Origin: Bacteroidales bacterium
Lineage (GTDB): Bacteria; Bacteroidota; Bacteroidia; Bacteroidales; UBA932
Direction of reading: 5' to 3'
NCBI GenBank assembly: GCA_016295245.1
Contig: JAEDLO010000066.1
Location: 1 to 8,570, forward strand
DNA: 8,570 nucleotides
Shown here in pieces: positions 7,266 through 8,570 of the stretch. The notes beneath the pieces were generated by a model that was given only the letters and a program-made list of their open reading frames with translations, was not told where the DNA came from and made no database searches. How positions within the stretch are numbered: position 1 is the stretch's first letter; every line of letters starts with the position of its first letter. The translations under genes and the position numbers were made by a program.

Positions 7266-7273
7266 CAAATATG
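7266..7273 (-). promoter_or_regulatory. Possible -7 element of the araC gene
   Basis: CATATTTG on the minus strand differs from TAnnTTTG at one position and lies just after the upstream terminator. No good -33 TTTG is visible at the right distance. If real, transcription would begin near 7260 and the ATG at 7205 would be the first usable start, which agrees with the chosen gene start. Confidence 0.3.
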
Positions 7274-7286
7274 CGAAACCAAACGG

Positions 7287-7314
7287 AAAAAAATAAGTCC
7301 AATCCGCAGGACTT
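7287..7314 (-). terminator. Intrinsic terminator after the DinB-GNAT gene
   Basis: On the minus strand a 6-base-pair stem AAGTCC/GGACTT (7314-7309 with 7300-7295) closes an 8-base loop and is followed by one A and seven T residues (7293-7287). It starts 27 bases after the DinB-GNAT stop codon, so it ends that transcript and insulates it from the araC gene downstream. Confidence 0.8.
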
Positions 7315-7341
7315 TATGCTATTTTGACAATTGAAAACCCA

Positions 7342-8358
7342 TTAAGGCTCCAGCTTGAGCACGCGTAGAAGCCTTCCTGTGCTATTGTAGAGGCGGTCGG
7401 TGGTAGTTGTTTCTTCCAGAGGGCGGAAGCCGCATTTCTCCATCACACGGCCGGAGGCTGGGTTGTCAATGAAATGGTCACCCCAGATGTTTTTCGGCTT
7501 AAGAACGTCGCTGCAATATTTCAGCAGGGTTTCGAGCGCTTCTGTACAAATGCCTTTGTTCCAGTATTCGCGCCCTACCCAGTAGCCGACCTCTATGTCA
7601 TTTTCACCGATAGGTATGACAGCGTCTCCGTAAGGGTGATAGCCGATGGCGCCGACAGGCAGGCCGCTGTCGCGTAGGATTATCGCCCAGGTGTGGTCGT
7701 TGATGAGGAAGTCGCGCAGGGCATCACGGCTTTCGGCTATGCTCCTGTGGGGAGCCCAGCCGGCGCGCGGACCCAGTTCGGAATCACTCGCCATCTCGAA
7801 GAGCCTTGCGGCGTCGTCGAAGGTCCAGTGGCGCATAAGCAGCCTCGGGGTCTCCATCCTCTCTATCAGCTCGCGAATCTGGCTCATATGGAGACGCAGA
7901 TGGTCCAGATAACCCGAAGCCATCTCCTTGAGTGTGCACCTGTTGCCCTGATAATCAATCCAATAGTTATCAAGACGGCTCTGATCAAGGCTGTCGATGA
8001 TGTGGGCTATATGGAGGTTGGTCCACTTCCAAAGGGCTACGAGCTCGTCGATGGGGTAGCTGCGGTAGTCCTGAAGGAAAATCCACAGGTCGTTGTCCTG
8101 GGTATAATCAGGGAAGACCAGCATCCCGACATTTGCGTCCGGCATCGACCAGCCGCAGCGCGGAGCATACTGGAGCCTGACCATACGCTGCTGGTTGTTG
8201 GAAGCGGAGTCCACAAGGTGACCAAGAAGCATCTTGATGTTTCTGTCCTGATCGTTGTAACGGCCTGAGACAATCTCATCCGGCAGAGACAAGAGGACTG
8301 GCTCAGCCTTCCTGACTATTTCCCGGATACCGTTGGAAATCTGTGAAAAATCAAACAT
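7342..8358 (-). CDS. DinB-like domain fused to a GNAT acetyltransferase (RimJ/RimL type)
   Basis: 338 residues holding two proteins in one. Residues 1-167 are a DinB_2-type four-helix bundle: GHLVDSASNNQQRMVRLQ at 46-63 (His47), His116/His119 in LHIAHI, and YLDHLRLHMSQI at 150-161 (His153, His157), the histidines being candidate metal ligands as in DinB/YfiT enzymes. Residues 168-338 are a GNAT: it opens METPRLLMR, has the acetyl-CoA loop in YWVGREYWNKGICTEAL (259-275) and ends with NPASGRVMEKCGF (299-311). The GNAT module probably acetylates a protein N-terminus or small molecule using acetyl-CoA; the DinB module's role is unknown. Both are cytoplasmic. The junction has no linker and falls exactly on Met168 (ATG at 7857-7855), where a free-standing GNAT would start. 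It is separated from the araC gene by a terminator and has its own promoter. Independent GNAT translation from Met168 cannot be excluded. Confidence 0.88.
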   Translation of the reverse strand: MFDFSQISNGIREIVRKAEPVLLSLPDEIVSGRYNDQDRNIKMLLGHLVDSASNNQQRMVRLQYAPRCGWSMPDANVGMLVFPDYTQDNDLWIFLQDYRSYPIDELVALWKWTNLHIAHIIDSLDQSRLDNYWIDYQGNRCTLKEMASGYLDHLRLHMSQIRELIERMETPRLLMRHWTFDDAARLFEMASDSELGPRAGWAPHRSIAESRDALRDFLINDHTWAIILRDSGLPVGAIGYHPYGDAVIPIGENDIEVGYWVGREYWNKGICTEALETLLKYCSDVLKPKNIWGDHFIDNPASGRVMEKCGFRPLEETTTTDRLYNSTGRLLRVLKLEP

Positions 8359-8362
8359 ACCA

Positions 8363-8395
8363 CAAATATAGAAAAATTTTATTATCTAAAACAAG
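8363..8395 (-). promoter_or_regulatory. Bacteroidetes-type promoter of the DinB-GNAT gene
   Basis: On the minus strand TATATTTG (8370-8363) matches the Bacteroidetes -7 consensus TAnnTTTG exactly. CTTG (8395-8392) lies 21 bases upstream, close to the expected 19-21 spacing for the -33 TTG element. The start codon is at 8358, only four bases after the -7 element, so the transcript should have almost no leader. The spacer is very A/T-rich. Confidence 0.6.
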
Positions 8396-8411
8396 TGTTA
8401 CCTTGAAATTC

Positions 8412-8491
8412 CTGATTGAGGCGAAAACAACAAAAAGGAAGGCTTTCCCTTAGGGTATCAAGAGGAGATAAGTCCGCCTTTTCGCAATCAG
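8412..8491. repeat. Imperfect inverted repeat with nested hairpin at the right edge
   Basis: CTGATTG-AGG-CGAAAA (8412-8427) faces TTTTCG-CAATCAG (8479-8491): 13 paired bases interrupted only by a three-base bulge (8419-8421). Inside the 51-base loop sits a smaller hairpin, AAGGAA (8435-8440) with TTCCCTT (8445-8451), which on the minus strand is followed by a T-rich stretch. The unit lies upstream of the DinB-GNAT promoter and could be a terminator region of an upstream gene, a structured RNA, or a miniature repeat element. Nothing in it looks like coding sequence. Confidence 0.35.
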
Positions 8492-8503
8492 ACAGCCAGG
8501 TTG

Positions 8504-8560
8504 TCGACCGAGAGACCAACAAAATAACAATCGAGAGGCTGGAAAGAGATTCTTGGTCGA
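8504..8560. repeat. Second imperfect inverted repeat at the right edge
   Basis: TCGACCGAGA (8504-8513) faces TCTTGGTCGA (8551-8560), nine of ten positions complementary and the tenth a G-T wobble. A 5-base pair CAGCC (8493-8497)/GGCTG (8537-8541) crosses it. Adjacent to the repeat at 8412-8491, this makes the last 160 bases unusually rich in self-complementarity. The element may continue past the window edge. Confidence 0.3.
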
Positions 8561-8570
8561 GTCCTCGTGG

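Noticed and set aside
7206..7268. 21-residue N-terminal extension of the AraC gene from a TTG codon at 7268-7266
   Set aside because: Non-ATG start, residues unlike a membrane-protein N-terminus, and overlap with a promoter-like CATATTTG; the ATG at 7205 fits the first membrane helix better.
8382..8570. Minus-strand frame open from the right edge for 62 codons, ending in TAA at 8384-8382
   Set aside because: Codon choice lacks the G/C third-position bias of the neighbouring genes, no domain is recognisable, and the stretch holds inverted repeats and overlaps the next promoter. It could still be the tail of a real gene; flanking sequence would decide.
8495..8570. tRNA-like 3' end (GGTCGAGTCC resembles a T-arm)
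   Set aside because: The loop is one base short of the TTCGA pattern, no acceptor stem pairs, and no D-arm or anticodon arm can be drawn.
1..8570. CRISPR array, insertion sequence, integrase or defence system
   Set aside because: No regularly spaced direct repeats, transposase or recombinase motifs, or known defence domains were seen on either strand.

Overview
The window (about 55-60% GC by eye) looks like a gut- or rumen-type Bacteroidales chromosome. Supporting signs are the lack of Shine-Dalgarno sequences with A/T-rich leaders before the start codons, a TTG/TAnnTTTG-type promoter, Bacteroidetes-style secreted and lipoprotein carbohydrate-active enzymes, and a membrane-anchored AraC regulator. 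All six recognised genes lie on the minus strand, so transcription runs from right to left. No species can be named from the sequence alone.

In transcription order: the right edge (about 8359-8570) is non-coding as far as I can tell. It carries two imperfect inverted repeats and a promoter that ends four bases before the next gene. That gene (8358-7342) is a DinB-like four-helix domain fused directly to a RimJ/RimL-type GNAT acetyltransferase. It ends at a clear intrinsic terminator (7314-7287). Next comes a multi-pass membrane AraC-family regulator (7205-6093). A 70-base gap with a 10-base perfect inverted repeat and an imperfect palindrome leads into four closely spaced genes (gaps of 6, 50 and 21 bases) that look like one operon: a lipoprotein beta-propeller resembling oligogalacturonate lyases (PL22), a MalY/PatB-type PLP C-S lyase, a 959-residue secreted GH43 + CBM6-like + Ig-like + alpha/beta-hydrolase esterase, and the N-terminal 219 residues of a secreted GH10 endo-xylanase that runs off the left edge.

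The inferred theme is breakdown of decorated plant cell-wall xylan. GH10 would cut the backbone, the GH43 module would remove arabinose or xylose, the fused esterase would remove acyl (acetyl or feruloyl) groups, and the lipoprotein might act on uronic-acid oligomers. The AraC protein is the natural candidate regulator. No SusC/SusD pair is visible. The PLP enzyme is the odd member. I did not find an obviously new defence or mobile system. The points most worth a second look are the DinB-GNAT fusion, the four-module GH43-esterase, the PLP enzyme inside the glycanase operon, the repeats around the operon leader, and the structured right edge.
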